Assembly (NCBI RefSeq): GCF_004912145.1
Contig: NZ_STGT01000004.1
Span: 372,001 to 436,000, forward strand
From: Peteryoungia rhizophila
GTDB lineage: Bacteria > Pseudomonadota > Alphaproteobacteria > Rhizobiales > Rhizobiaceae
Direction: 5' to 3'
Length of the DNA stretch: 64,000 nucleotides
Position numbers and translations under genes: made by a program. The number at the start of each line of letters is the position of its first letter. The first letter of the stretch is position 1. This document shows positions 43,357-51,208 of this stretch, in pieces. Under the pieces are notes generated by a model. That model was not told the DNA's origin, did not search any database, and worked only from the letters and a program-made list of their open reading frames with translations.

Positions 43357-44124
43357 TCAGTAACGGCCGACAAGTAGGCCGCCATCCACGACCAGCACCT
43401 GGCCAGTCATGTATCTCGCATTGTCAGAAGCCAGGAACGCGACGACATCAGCGATGTCCTCGGGTGTTCCAAGCCGCCCCATCGGAATGAATTCGGCGGC
43501 TTTTTCTGCACCAGCCGGGCCGAGCGAGTTCTCTTCCGAAAGCAGCTGGGCGGTGCGGATGTAGCCGGGTGCGATGCCGTTCACCCGTACGCCGTCGCGT
43601 GCCATCTCGACCGCGAGGCCCCGCACGAGGCCCACGACGCCGGACTTGGCCGCGGAATAGTGCACATGCTCGTCCCAGCCATAGGCAACGCCCATGATCG
43701 AGGAGAGCGCAATGATCGAGCCGGAACGGCGTGCACGCATGCCGGGGGCCGCCGCCCGCACGAGCCGGAAGATGCCCTTGAGGTCGATGTCGAAGGTGAG
43801 ATCCCACTTCTCATCGGTGAGAGCCGCCAACGGCGTGCGGTGGGCGATACCGGCATTGGCAACAATCACATCGATCCGGCCATGCCGCGCCTCTACATCC
43901 GCAACGAGCCTGTCAGTCGCCTCGGTCGAGCGCACATCGTAGAGGTGAAACTCGGCGGAGCCTCCAGCGGCCGTAATCGCTTCTACCGTATCCTGCCCTT
44001 GGCTTTCGAGGATATCGGTGACTACGACATGGTCGCCAAGCGCTGCAAACGCCCTGGCGGCAGCGTTGCCGATCCCGATCCCGGCCCCTGTGACGATCAC
44101 GATGCGATTTTTCTGTTCAGTCAT
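43357..44124 (-). CDS. Short-chain dehydrogenase/reductase (classical SDR)
   Basis: A 255-residue SDR with NAD(P)-binding TGAGIGIG, structural NAG (VANAGIAH), the catalytic Ser in ALSSIMG, and Tyr-x-x-x-Lys in HYSAAKSG. The acidic residue after beta2 (VVTDI) suggests NAD preference. I chose ATG 44124 with CGGAGA upstream; a start six codons earlier would overlap the preceding SDR gene. Two consecutive SDRs in one operon point to sequential oxidation of hydroxyl groups in the imported compound. Confidence 0.92.
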   Translation of the reverse strand: MTEQKNRIVIVTGAGIGIGNAAARAFAALGDHVVVTDILESQGQDTVEAITAAGGSAEFHLYDVRSTEATDRLVADVEARHGRIDVIVANAGIAHRTPLAALTDEKWDLTFDIDLKGIFRLVRAAAPGMRARRSGSIIALSSIMGVAYGWDEHVHYSAAKSGVVGLVRGLAVEMARDGVRVNGIAPGYIRTAQLLSEENSLGPAGAEKAAEFIPMGRLGTPEDIADVVAFLASDNARYMTGQVLVVDGGLLVGRY

Positions 44125-44138
44125 TTCAGTCTCCGAAA

Positions 44139-44873
44139 TCAAAGCATGACGTCGCCGGAATTGGGCCCCAGAGTCTGTCCGACAAACAGGCTGGCCGCCG
44201 GCGAGGCGAGAAACGCGACCACCTCGGCCACCTCTTCCGGTTCACCGAACCGACCCAGCGGCAGGCTTGCACGTTTGGCAGCGCGCCATTCTTCCGAGAG
44301 CTCCATGACGAGTGGCGTGTTGATCGGTCCGGGTGCAACCGCGTTGACGCGCACGCCGCGGCTCGATACTTCGCGGGCCAGCGCTTTGGTCATGCCGATG
44401 ATCGCGGCCTTGGCGCTGGAATAGTGGACCAGTTCGATGCCGCCAATCTGGCCGAGCTGGGATGCGATGTTGACGATGACACCCGCGCCGGAGCCCAGCA
44501 TGCTCGGCAATACGGCTCTGGTCATGAGGAAAGTTCCACGTACGTGAACAGCAAACATCCGGTCGAAATCGGCAACCTCTAGGTGCTCGAACAATGACTG
44601 GTGGGCGATGCCGGCATTGTTGACCAGCAGCGTAACCTCGCCATGGCCAGCGATGGCGGCTGCGTGGATCGCCGAGACATCAGCCTCCTTGGAGACATCG
44701 CCGGGGACCGCAATCGCTTGTCCGCCTTTCGTCTTGATGTCCGCGGCAACAGCCTCTGCCCGCGAAAGCGAGAGGTCATTGACCGTGACGGCGTAGCCAT
44801 CGGCTGCGAGCTTGAGGGCTATAGCCCGGCCGATACCGGAACCCGCACCGGTGACGAGTGCGCAATCGGCCAT
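44139..44873 (-). CDS. Short-chain dehydrogenase/reductase (classical SDR)
   Basis: A 244-residue SDR with TGAGSGIG, NNAGIAH, catalytic Ser in NIASQLGQ and Tyr-x-x-x-Lys in HYSSAKAA. VTVNDLSLSR after beta2 suggests NAD use. ATG 44873 follows AGGAGG and overlaps the last base of the PotC-like gene stop region, so it is coupled to the permease gene. It is a divergent paralogue of the SDR that follows it. Confidence 0.92.
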   Translation of the reverse strand: MADCALVTGAGSGIGRAIALKLAADGYAVTVNDLSLSRAEAVAADIKTKGGQAIAVPGDVSKEADVSAIHAAAIAGHGEVTLLVNNAGIAHQSLFEHLEVADFDRMFAVHVRGTFLMTRAVLPSMLGSGAGVIVNIASQLGQIGGIELVHYSSAKAAIIGMTKALAREVSSRGVRVNAVAPGPINTPLVMELSEEWRAAKRASLPLGRFGEPEEVAEVVAFLASPAASLFVGQTLGPNSGDVML

Positions 44874-45718
44874 CACACCTCCTCCTGGAGTGCCATGCGA
44901 CGCGCCCGGCGAACAGAGAGCCCCATCAGCAGGGCATAGGTGCCGAGCAGCGCAAAGGAAAACAGTGTCGTCAGCACGCCGAAGGCAAAGACGTTGGGAT
45001 GCACTTCCACCGAGAAGGTCCCATAGATCGCCAAGGGCAGCGTCAGATCACGGCCTGAGGCAAAAAGGGTACGCGAGAACTCGTCATAGGAGAGCGTGAA
45101 GGCAAACAGCATCGCCGAGAGCACACCAGGAAAGATCAACGGAAAGGTGATCTTCCGGAAGGTGCGCGCCGGAGTGACGCCGAGCGACCAGGCAGCTTCT
45201 TCGACACTCGGATCGAACCGGTTGAAGATCGCCAGCATGACCAGGAAGGCGAAGGGGAAGGTGTAGACGACGTGCAGAACGAAGGCCGTGCCCCACCAAT
45301 GCCGGTCGATGCCGAGAGTATTGGCGACGAGGGCCATGCCAAGGCCAACGAGGACGCCAGGCACCATCATGCCGAGTACGATGAGATAGAAGACGATTCC
45401 GGAGCCACGGAACTTCTTGCGGAAGGCCTGGGCGGCGGCGACGCCGAGCACTGTCGATACGACCATGGTCATGGCCGCAAGCGCCAGCGAGCGGACCAGT
45501 GCCTGTTCGATCGGAAGCGGCGCGATGCGCGACGGTGGCGTCAGACCGAAGAGATGCTTGTACCAGTATGTCGACCATTCGATGATCGGGAACTGCGGTC
45601 CGCCTTCCGGTCCTGTCTGGAACGACAGGATGGCGAGCACGACGAGCGGACCATAGAGGAAGACGATGAACATCGCGGTGTAGACGCCGAGACCAAGCTT
45701 GATGCCGGATGCGTTCAT
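44873..45718 (-). CDS. ABC transporter permease, PotC type
   Basis: A 281-residue membrane protein with six hydrophobic segments, first YTAMFIVFLYGPLVVLAIL. The BPD_transp_1 EAA loop is EEAAWSLGVTPARTFRKITFPLIFPG, followed by a conserved FTLSYDEFSRTLFASG as in PotC/YdcV proteins. It pairs with the PotB-type permease encoded 3 bp upstream. Confidence 0.93.
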   Translation of the reverse strand: MNASGIKLGLGVYTAMFIVFLYGPLVVLAILSFQTGPEGGPQFPIIEWSTYWYKHLFGLTPPSRIAPLPIEQALVRSLALAAMTMVVSTVLGVAAAQAFRKKFRGSGIVFYLIVLGMMVPGVLVGLGMALVANTLGIDRHWWGTAFVLHVVYTFPFAFLVMLAIFNRFDPSVEEAAWSLGVTPARTFRKITFPLIFPGVLSAMLFAFTLSYDEFSRTLFASGRDLTLPLAIYGTFSVEVHPNVFAFGVLTTLFSFALLGTYALLMGLSVRRARRMALQEEV

Positions 45719-45721
45719 GGC

Positions 45722-46627
45722 TCAGAGCTCCTTCCTGAGATCGACGACCCTCAACAGGGCGGCAACGACCGCGCCCATGAGAACGGTCAACACCACGCCT
45801 GCGACAGCGGCAAAGGCCCATTTCAGCGATCCGACCTGGGTGACGATGATATTGCCGAGGAGATTGACCTTGCGCCCGGAAAGCGCGGCGGACGTGGCGA
45901 ATTCACCGAGAACCATGACCGAGACGAAGATGGCGCCGACCACCACGCCGGGCATGGAGAGCGGCAGGATAATGGTGCGGAAGATGCGCCAGAAGCTGGC
46001 ACCAAGATCTTGCGCGGCCTCGATGACCGAGGGATCGATGCGACCGAGCATGAAGGCGATTGGCCCGACCATGAACACGCAGTAGATCTGCGTCATGCCG
46101 ATGATGACTGAGAGCTCGGAAAACAACAGGACTTCGATCGGCTGTGTGATCACACCGATCTTCATCAAGATCATATTGATTGCCCCTTCCTTGCCGAGCA
46201 TCGGCCGCCAGGCCAGCACGCGAATAAGGAAAGAGGTCCAGAACGGAATGACGCATAGGACCAAAAGTGCCGTGGACAGCGTCTTGTTCTTGACGAAAAG
46301 CCCGACGAAGAGCGCCGCCGGATAGCCCACGAGTAGCGTGCAGGCGAGCACGATCAGCCAGATGCGGATGGTGGTCCAGAGTGCGCCGAGATAGGTCTCG
46401 GACGAGAAGAAGGTGACCCAGCTCTTCAGCGTCAGCGTCGGCTCGATCTTAAAGGTGGTCTGGGTCCAGAAGGAAACATAGACCATCATCAGGATTGGCG
46501 CGACAAGGAAGAACAGCATCCAGAGGACGCCGGGCGCCAATAACCAAACGCTGTGGTTCTTTTGCTTGCGGGCGGGGTTTTCCGTCGTTTCGACGGGTAT
46601 GTCATGGCTGGTAGCGGCCATCGTCAT
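45722..46627 (-). CDS. ABC transporter permease, PotB type
   Basis: A 301-residue permease with an extended hydrophilic N-terminus before LLAPGVLWMLFFLVAPILMM. The PotB/YdcU marker VIPFWTSFLIRVLAWRPML is present, the EAA loop is IEAAQDLGASFWRIFRTIILPLSMPG, and LGEFATSAALSGRKVNLLG follows near the end. It forms the inner-membrane channel with the PotC-type protein. Start ATG 46627 follows CGGAGAAT. Confidence 0.93.
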   Translation of the reverse strand: MTMAATSHDIPVETTENPARKQKNHSVWLLAPGVLWMLFFLVAPILMMVYVSFWTQTTFKIEPTLTLKSWVTFFSSETYLGALWTTIRIWLIVLACTLLVGYPAALFVGLFVKNKTLSTALLVLCVIPFWTSFLIRVLAWRPMLGKEGAINMILMKIGVITQPIEVLLFSELSVIIGMTQIYCVFMVGPIAFMLGRIDPSVIEAAQDLGASFWRIFRTIILPLSMPGVVVGAIFVSVMVLGEFATSAALSGRKVNLLGNIIVTQVGSLKWAFAAVAGVVLTVLMGAVVAALLRVVDLRKEL

Positions 46628-46687
46628 CTCTCATTCTCCGATGGGGCAAGGACGGGTGCGAGGCACAGGTTTCCACGCATAGGCATC

Positions 46688-47773
46688 TCAGGTGAAAACA
46701 AGGGCGTCCTCCCGTTTCCAGGCGAGCGCATAGCGCCCCTTCTCCTTGTAGGCCTCCGGCGTCGAATGGCTGAGATGCGTCTCCACTTCGAAGACGCGAC
46801 CATCATCGAGCGCGAAAAAGGAATTGATTGCGGCCCCGGAATACTCGCTGGCAACGAAACTGCCCTCGATCGAAACCTCGTCGCCTGCTGGAGACATGCC
46901 CTGAGGACGGATCGAGACACGGTCATAGCGTATGGCGTAGGCTGGCTGGCCAGATGACTGGCGCTGACCACCGAGCGGCAGGTTGCCTACGGAGCTGCGG
47001 AAGGTTTCGCCTGCAACTTCACCGGCAAAGATGTTGTAGCAGTTAAGGAAGCGAGCGACATCGGCGGAGACTGGTCGGCTATAGAGCGTGCCGGCATCTG
47101 CCGACTGGGCGATGCGACCACGGTCGAGCACCAGCACGGTATCTCCCATGGCGAGCGCCTCGGTCTCAGATCCCGTGACATGCAAGAAGGTTACGCCGCA
47201 GCGTTCGCGGATCGCTTTGAGCTCGCCGCGCATGCGGGTGCGCAGGTTGGCATCAAGTGCGCCAAGCGGCTCGTCGAGCAGCACCATGCTGGGCTCGGTC
47301 ACCAGCGTGCGGGCAAGCGCTACACGCTGCTTCTGGCCACCGGAGATCTGCGTGGTTGCACGATCCTCAAGCCCCGAGAGACCAACGAGAGCGATCATGT
47401 CACGTACCCTGGCCGCAACGACCTTCTGTTCGGTGACCGGATCGATGGCACGGTTTTCGAGGCCAAAGGCAATGTTCTGGGCAACGCTCAGATGCGGAAA
47501 GAGCGCGAAGTTCTGAAAGACAAAGCCGATGCCGCGTTCGTGCGGCGGCACGCCGTCGATGCGTTTGCCGGCGAAGAGGATCTCGCCGCGATCAGGCTGT
47601 TCGAAGCCCGCAATGATGCGCAACAGCGTGGTCTTGCCCGAACCACTCGGTCCAAGGAGCGAGATGTAGGCGTTCTCGGCAAGTGCAGCATCAACGCCGA
47701 CCAGCGCCGGTACGTTGGCAAAGGCCTTGCGCACGTTCTTGAGTTGGAGGACGGATGACACGTCTGTTCCCAC
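46688..47773 (-). CDS. PotA-type ABC ATPase with degenerate H-loop
   Basis: A 361-residue ATPase, first gene of the operon. Walker A GPSGSGKTT, Q-loop VFQNFALFPH, signature ISGGQKQR, and Walker B VLLDEPLGALD are intact. In the switch region, where PotA proteins read FVTHDQEEAL, this one reads HVTGSETEAL, so the H-loop His is replaced by Gly; the partner ATPase at 40889 keeps VTHAQ. A C-terminal TOBE part follows. The two subunits may assemble as an asymmetric pair with one full-strength site, or the two may serve alternative complexes. The start is GTG 47773 or possibly GTG 47761, which has a better-spaced GGTGGG. Confidence 0.9.
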   Translation of the reverse strand: MGTDVSSVLQLKNVRKAFANVPALVGVDAALAENAYISLLGPSGSGKTTLLRIIAGFEQPDRGEILFAGKRIDGVPPHERGIGFVFQNFALFPHLSVAQNIAFGLENRAIDPVTEQKVVAARVRDMIALVGLSGLEDRATTQISGGQKQRVALARTLVTEPSMVLLDEPLGALDANLRTRMRGELKAIRERCGVTFLHVTGSETEALAMGDTVLVLDRGRIAQSADAGTLYSRPVSADVARFLNCYNIFAGEVAGETFRSSVGNLPLGGQRQSSGQPAYAIRYDRVSIRPQGMSPAGDEVSIEGSFVASEYSGAAINSFFALDDGRVFEVETHLSHSTPEAYKEKGRYALAWKREDALVFT

Positions 47774-47969
47774 CAGTTTCTGGCCGGAACATCATCTGAG
47801 CATGGCTCCGCACCTCACCGAACGCCACATGACGTGCGATGAACACAAGAGCTCTCGTTCACGCATCGTCAGATGCGCGGCGCAGCGATGTTCCTGAGCA
47901 TTTTCGTTTCGTTCCACACTCGACGCCTCTTCCGGGCGCCTTGACTTTCAAAACCATGCCACGAATGAT

Positions 47970-47983
47970 TTTTGTATTCAATA
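47970..47983. repeat. Direct repeat copy 1, putative GntR operator
   Basis: TTTTGTATTCAATA, identical to 48209-48222, lying about 200 bp upstream of the minus-strand ABC operon start. Confidence 0.5.
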
Positions 47984-48208
47984 GACTTCTTTAAATAATT
48001 CAAAAATGGATTTTCAGCCGTCGAAATCGACAACCCCCACTCGATGCGGGCAGGCGCTTAAGGGCCTCGCTGCCGCCATCGCAGCCAGCCGATCGCCTTT
48101 AGGCCCGCAAACCAGCACAGCTTGCTCAAGCCTCGTCTATTCCCATGTCGATTAACGTCCCGCCACAAAGGAAAGAGACGCTACGCATCCAACTTCCGAT
48201 TTAGCAGC

Positions 48209-48222
48209 TTTTGTATTCAATA
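48209..48222. repeat. Direct repeat copy 2, putative GntR operator
   Basis: TTTTGTATTCAATA, 82 bp before the start of the regulator gene; followed by ATTCATTTG in an AT-rich stretch. Confidence 0.5.
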
Positions 48223-48303
48223 TTCATTTGTGGCATTCTTTCTTTATGCGACAGAATACGGCAGAGTGCGGCTCACCATCGAAGGCGATAGACGACGGAG
48301 CAA

Positions 48304-49314
48304 ATGAAGGAAGATCAGGCAGCCAGCAGCACGCAGCGGCGCTACGAGATCGCCGAGGACGTGCTTCGCAGCAACATCGAAACGGGCACGCTGCCACCAG
48401 GGCTCGTCCTGCTGGAGGGGCCGATTGCAGATATTCTGCAGACCTCGCGCGCGCCGGTGCAACGCGCCCTGCAGACGCTGGAAGCGGAAGGGCTGGTACA
48501 CCGCTTTTCCGGTCGGGGTTTCCTTGTGGGGCCTCCAGGCACGGAACGCGAGCCAAACCGGACCGATATCAAGTCGCTCGGCCTCGTGGTTCCGCGCCAC
48601 GCGGACGAGGCGCTCCAAAGCCGCTCCTCCTGGGAGCGCATCTACAATACCGTTGAGGCGGATGTTGCCGGCTGCGTCGTGTTCGGCCGCTATCGCATTA
48701 TCGAGATCGAACTCGCCAACCATTTCAATGTCAGTCGCACAGTGGTCCGCGATGTGCTGACGCGCCTGCGCGAACGCGGGCTTGTGCGGAAGAACCAGAG
48801 CTCGCATTGGATTGCAGGCCCGCTGACGGCGCAAACGGTCAAGGATCACTTCGTGCTGCGCAAGATGCTGGAGCCGCCGGCGATCCGCCTTGGCGCAGGC
48901 ACTATCAACCCCAGACGTCTCGAAACCCTTCTTCACCGGTTGCGCGCCACAGAGGCGACGAGCAATGCGGGTTCGCTCAGCGAGATCGAGACCATTCAGT
49001 CCGAGTTCATCGAGTGCTGCGTCCTCACGGCTCCGAACGACCGGCTGAAGGACCTGGTGCGCAACAACCTCATGCCGGTCATTGCCACTGACCGCCTGCT
49101 GCGCCGTCTTGGCTTGCCTGGCGACCCCGCAATCATCACGGAACTGCGGCTGATCACGGAACTGCTTCTGCGTGGCGCTACAGAAGCTGCTGTATCGATG
49201 ATGGAAACGCATCTCGAAGCTTCGCTGAACCGCACGATCGCCCAGATGAAGATCGTCGCCATCGTGCCCGGCCCCAGCGTCACGGCCGCCTATCTGACAC
49301 CGGTTCTCGATTGA
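48304..49314 (+). CDS. GntR-type regulator with two winged-helix domains and an FCD domain
   Basis: A 336-residue protein. The first GntR winged helix spans about residues 13-76 (YEIAEDVLRSNIETGTLPPG, then SRAPVQRALQTLEAEGLV and RGFLVG). A second, independent winged helix spans about 108-173 (WERIYNTVEADVAGCVVFG, ELANHFNVSRTVVRDVLTRLRERGLV, SSHWIAG). An FCD-like all-helical ligand domain follows to the end. Ordinary FCD regulators have one winged helix and about 220-250 residues. The gene is divergent from the ABC/SDR/amidase operon, which it very likely controls. Two DNA-reading heads per subunit could recognise a longer or bipartite site. Confidence 0.88.
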   Translation: MKEDQAASSTQRRYEIAEDVLRSNIETGTLPPGLVLLEGPIADILQTSRAPVQRALQTLEAEGLVHRFSGRGFLVGPPGTEREPNRTDIKSLGLVVPRHADEALQSRSSWERIYNTVEADVAGCVVFGRYRIIEIELANHFNVSRTVVRDVLTRLRERGLVRKNQSSHWIAGPLTAQTVKDHFVLRKMLEPPAIRLGAGTINPRRLETLLHRLRATEATSNAGSLSEIETIQSEFIECCVLTAPNDRLKDLVRNNLMPVIATDRLLRRLGLPGDPAIITELRLITELLLRGATEAAVSMMETHLEASLNRTIAQMKIVAIVPGPSVTAAYLTPVLD

Positions 49315-49371
49315 TCCATCCGGTGGATCGCGTGGTGAACACTGTAGACCGACCGATGCCATCGGAGCCTC

Positions 49372-50343
49372 CTACGCCATCGCTTCACGCAGGCGGGCAA
49401 GTGCAGCATGCCGCGCCTTGCGCGCTGCCAATGCCTCCTCCATCGTCACCTGCACGAACCGCGTTGGTGTATGTGGCTGCAACTGGCCGATGAGATCCAT
49501 GTCAGCGGAAATCACTGTGCCGAGCATGAAATAACCACCTCCGGAAACAGCATCGCGGTGCAGGATGATAGGTTCGGTTCCACCAGGAACCTGGATAGAG
49601 CCATAGGGGTAGCAGCTGTCGACGATGTTCGATGGATCGGAGCCTGCCCCGAAGGGTGGTATGCGTTCGACGAAATCGAGCTTGCGGCCACCCCGGAAGC
49701 GGTAACCCATGCGGTCGGCCTCAGGGGCCACTTTCCAGGTGTCCTCAAAGAAATTCCGGCCCGCTTCTTCCGTGATGCGATGCCAGTAGAGACCCGGGAG
49801 GACACGAAGTTCAGCCGGCATTCCGGGCTTTCGGCGCAGGGCTTCGGGAATGGACTTTCCTTCGATGCCACCCCTCGCTTCTCCGATGGGCAGTGCATCA
49901 CCGTCAGCGAGCGGCCGACCGTTCAGACCGCCGAGTGCGCCGATGGCATAGGTCGAGCGGGAACCGAGTGCGAGCGGCACATCGATGCCACCGGAGATGG
50001 CAATATAGACGCGAGCGCCGGTCTTCAGATAATCGAAGGTCAGTACTTGGCCTGCCTTGACCCTGAAGGCAGTCCAGCCGGGCTTTTCCTCGCCATCGAC
50101 CTTGATCGGCATTTCGGCGCCGGTGACGGCGACCATGGCATCCGTTTCAAACTCGAGTTTCGGTCCGATGAAAACGGCTTCGAGGCCGGCGGCCCCCTCG
50201 TCATTGCCGACAAGCAGGTTGGCAGCCTTCAGTGCCAGCCGATCCATGGCACCGCCGAGCGGGATACCCAGATGAAAATAACCCGGGCGACCGAGATCCT
50301 GGATGGAGGTGGCAAGACCCGGATGGAGAACCTTAATGGCCAT
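49372..50343 (-). CDS. pxpC: 5-oxoprolinase subunit C/KipA-type biotin-dependent carboxyltransferase-like protein
   Basis: A 323-residue protein with the KipA/AHS2 signature: VLHPGLATSIQDLGRPGYFHLGIPLGGAMDR, the central GGIDVPLALGSRSTYAIGALGG, LPGLYWHRITEEA, and the C-terminal HRDAVSGGGYFMLGTVISADMDLIGQL. In PxpABC this subunit works with PxpB in ATP-dependent ring opening of 5-oxoproline to glutamate. The same fold forms half of the carboxyltransferase of urea carboxylase. It overlaps pxpB by 11 bp. Confidence 0.92.
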   Translation of the reverse strand: MAIKVLHPGLATSIQDLGRPGYFHLGIPLGGAMDRLALKAANLLVGNDEGAAGLEAVFIGPKLEFETDAMVAVTGAEMPIKVDGEEKPGWTAFRVKAGQVLTFDYLKTGARVYIAISGGIDVPLALGSRSTYAIGALGGLNGRPLADGDALPIGEARGGIEGKSIPEALRRKPGMPAELRVLPGLYWHRITEEAGRNFFEDTWKVAPEADRMGYRFRGGRKLDFVERIPPFGAGSDPSNIVDSCYPYGSIQVPGGTEPIILHRDAVSGGGYFMLGTVISADMDLIGQLQPHTPTRFVQVTMEEALAARKARHAALARLREAMA

Positions 50344-51208
50344 GGAGAGCGCCCTCCAGCTTTGCGTTGTAGCCGTCGATGTCCTTGCTGAATTCGGTCA
50401 GGTCGAATTTCACCTCGCGGATTGGCGGGGAGAAACGGCCCTTGTCGACGTCTTCCACGGCCTGATCATAACCGTCGCGATCAACGGGCTTGAACTTGAC
50501 GATGTCGCCGGGGCGGAAGAAGACCATGAAGTCCTTCAGGTAGGACGTCGTCTGGGTGGGGTCGTAGATCGGCATCGGCGTGATGCCGAACATCTGGTAG
50601 CCGCCAGCGCCACGTACGGAATAGATGCAGCCAAAACAGCCGCCATGGCCGACGGTCAGGCGTGGCGTATCTGTGCGCGGGCGCAGGTATTTCGGTACTT
50701 CGATCTGTCTCTGGCGCTCGACCATCTGGTACATGAAAGGCAGTCCGGAAACGAAGCCGACCATCGAGACGAACCAGGGCGAACCGGCATGGGCCTTAAT
50801 GAAATCGTCAACCGAGCCGTAATTGTTGATCCTCGCTGCATAATCGAGATCCGTCCCTGAAGGGTCCTGGTGACGTTCACGAAAACGCATCAGCGTTTCA
50901 TGGGTCCAGGGATCGTTGTAGAAGACGGGGATTTCGACGATGCGGGTGGAGATGACCGGCTCGGCCTTGGAAGCCGCCTGCTCGATCGCCTGCACTTCCT
51001 TCAGAATGTCCTTGGGATGAATGACGTCGGGATCGAACTTGATTTGGAAGGAGGCATTGGCCGGGCAGATTTCGGTAATACCCTTGATACCGGCCTGCCG
51101 GATGCCACTGGTCATCGACATCGAATTGAAGAATGCATCAAGGGACATTTCATCAGAGCATTCGACGAACAGGTGTTCGTCGCCGCCGAATGTATATCGC
51201 ATGGGCAT
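50333..51208 (-). CDS. pxpB: 5-oxoprolinase subunit B/KipI-type protein
   Basis: A 291-residue KipI/AHS1-family protein. ATG 51208 overlaps the accC stop (ATGA) after GGAGG. Family elements: IKGITEICPANASFQIKFDP, EIPVFYNDPWTHE, GFVSGLPFMYQMV, and LTVGHGGCFGCIYSVRGAGGYQMFGITP. It is larger than a minimal KipI (~240) and shows a CxxC pair (GCFGC) in the active-site loop. It pairs with the KipA-type partner. Confidence 0.9.
   Translation of the reverse strand: MPMRYTFGGDEHLFVECSDEMSLDAFFNSMSMTSGIRQAGIKGITEICPANASFQIKFDPDVIHPKDILKEVQAIEQAASKAEPVISTRIVEIPVFYNDPWTHETLMRFRERHQDPSGTDLDYAARINNYGSVDDFIKAHAGSPWFVSMVGFVSGLPFMYQMVERQRQIEVPKYLRPRTDTPRLTVGHGGCFGCIYSVRGAGGYQMFGITPMPIYDPTQTTSYLKDFMVFFRPGDIVKFKPVDRDGYDQAVEDVDKGRFSPPIREVKFDLTEFSKDIDGYNAKLEGALHGH

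Larger units (their letters stand above)
47774..48303. promoter_or_regulatory. Divergent regulatory region between the ABC operon and its tandem-GntR regulator
   Basis: A 530-bp region without a gene, AT-rich around 47960-48010 and 48195-48240. It holds two copies of TTTTGTATTCAATA (47970-47983 and 48209-48222), 239 bp apart in the same orientation. TTG-TATT-CAA is close to the TTGTATACAA-type half-symmetric operators of FCD-type GntR proteins. One copy lies near each transcription unit, so both promoters are probably controlled. Confidence 0.5.

Noticed and set aside
42044..43363. 439-codon open frame antisense to the PotD-like gene
   Set aside because: The opposite strand encodes a textbook SBP with a Tat signal.
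48244..49362. 372-codon open frame antisense to the tandem-GntR gene
   Set aside because: The plus-strand protein shows clear winged-helix domains; the antisense frame has no family similarity.
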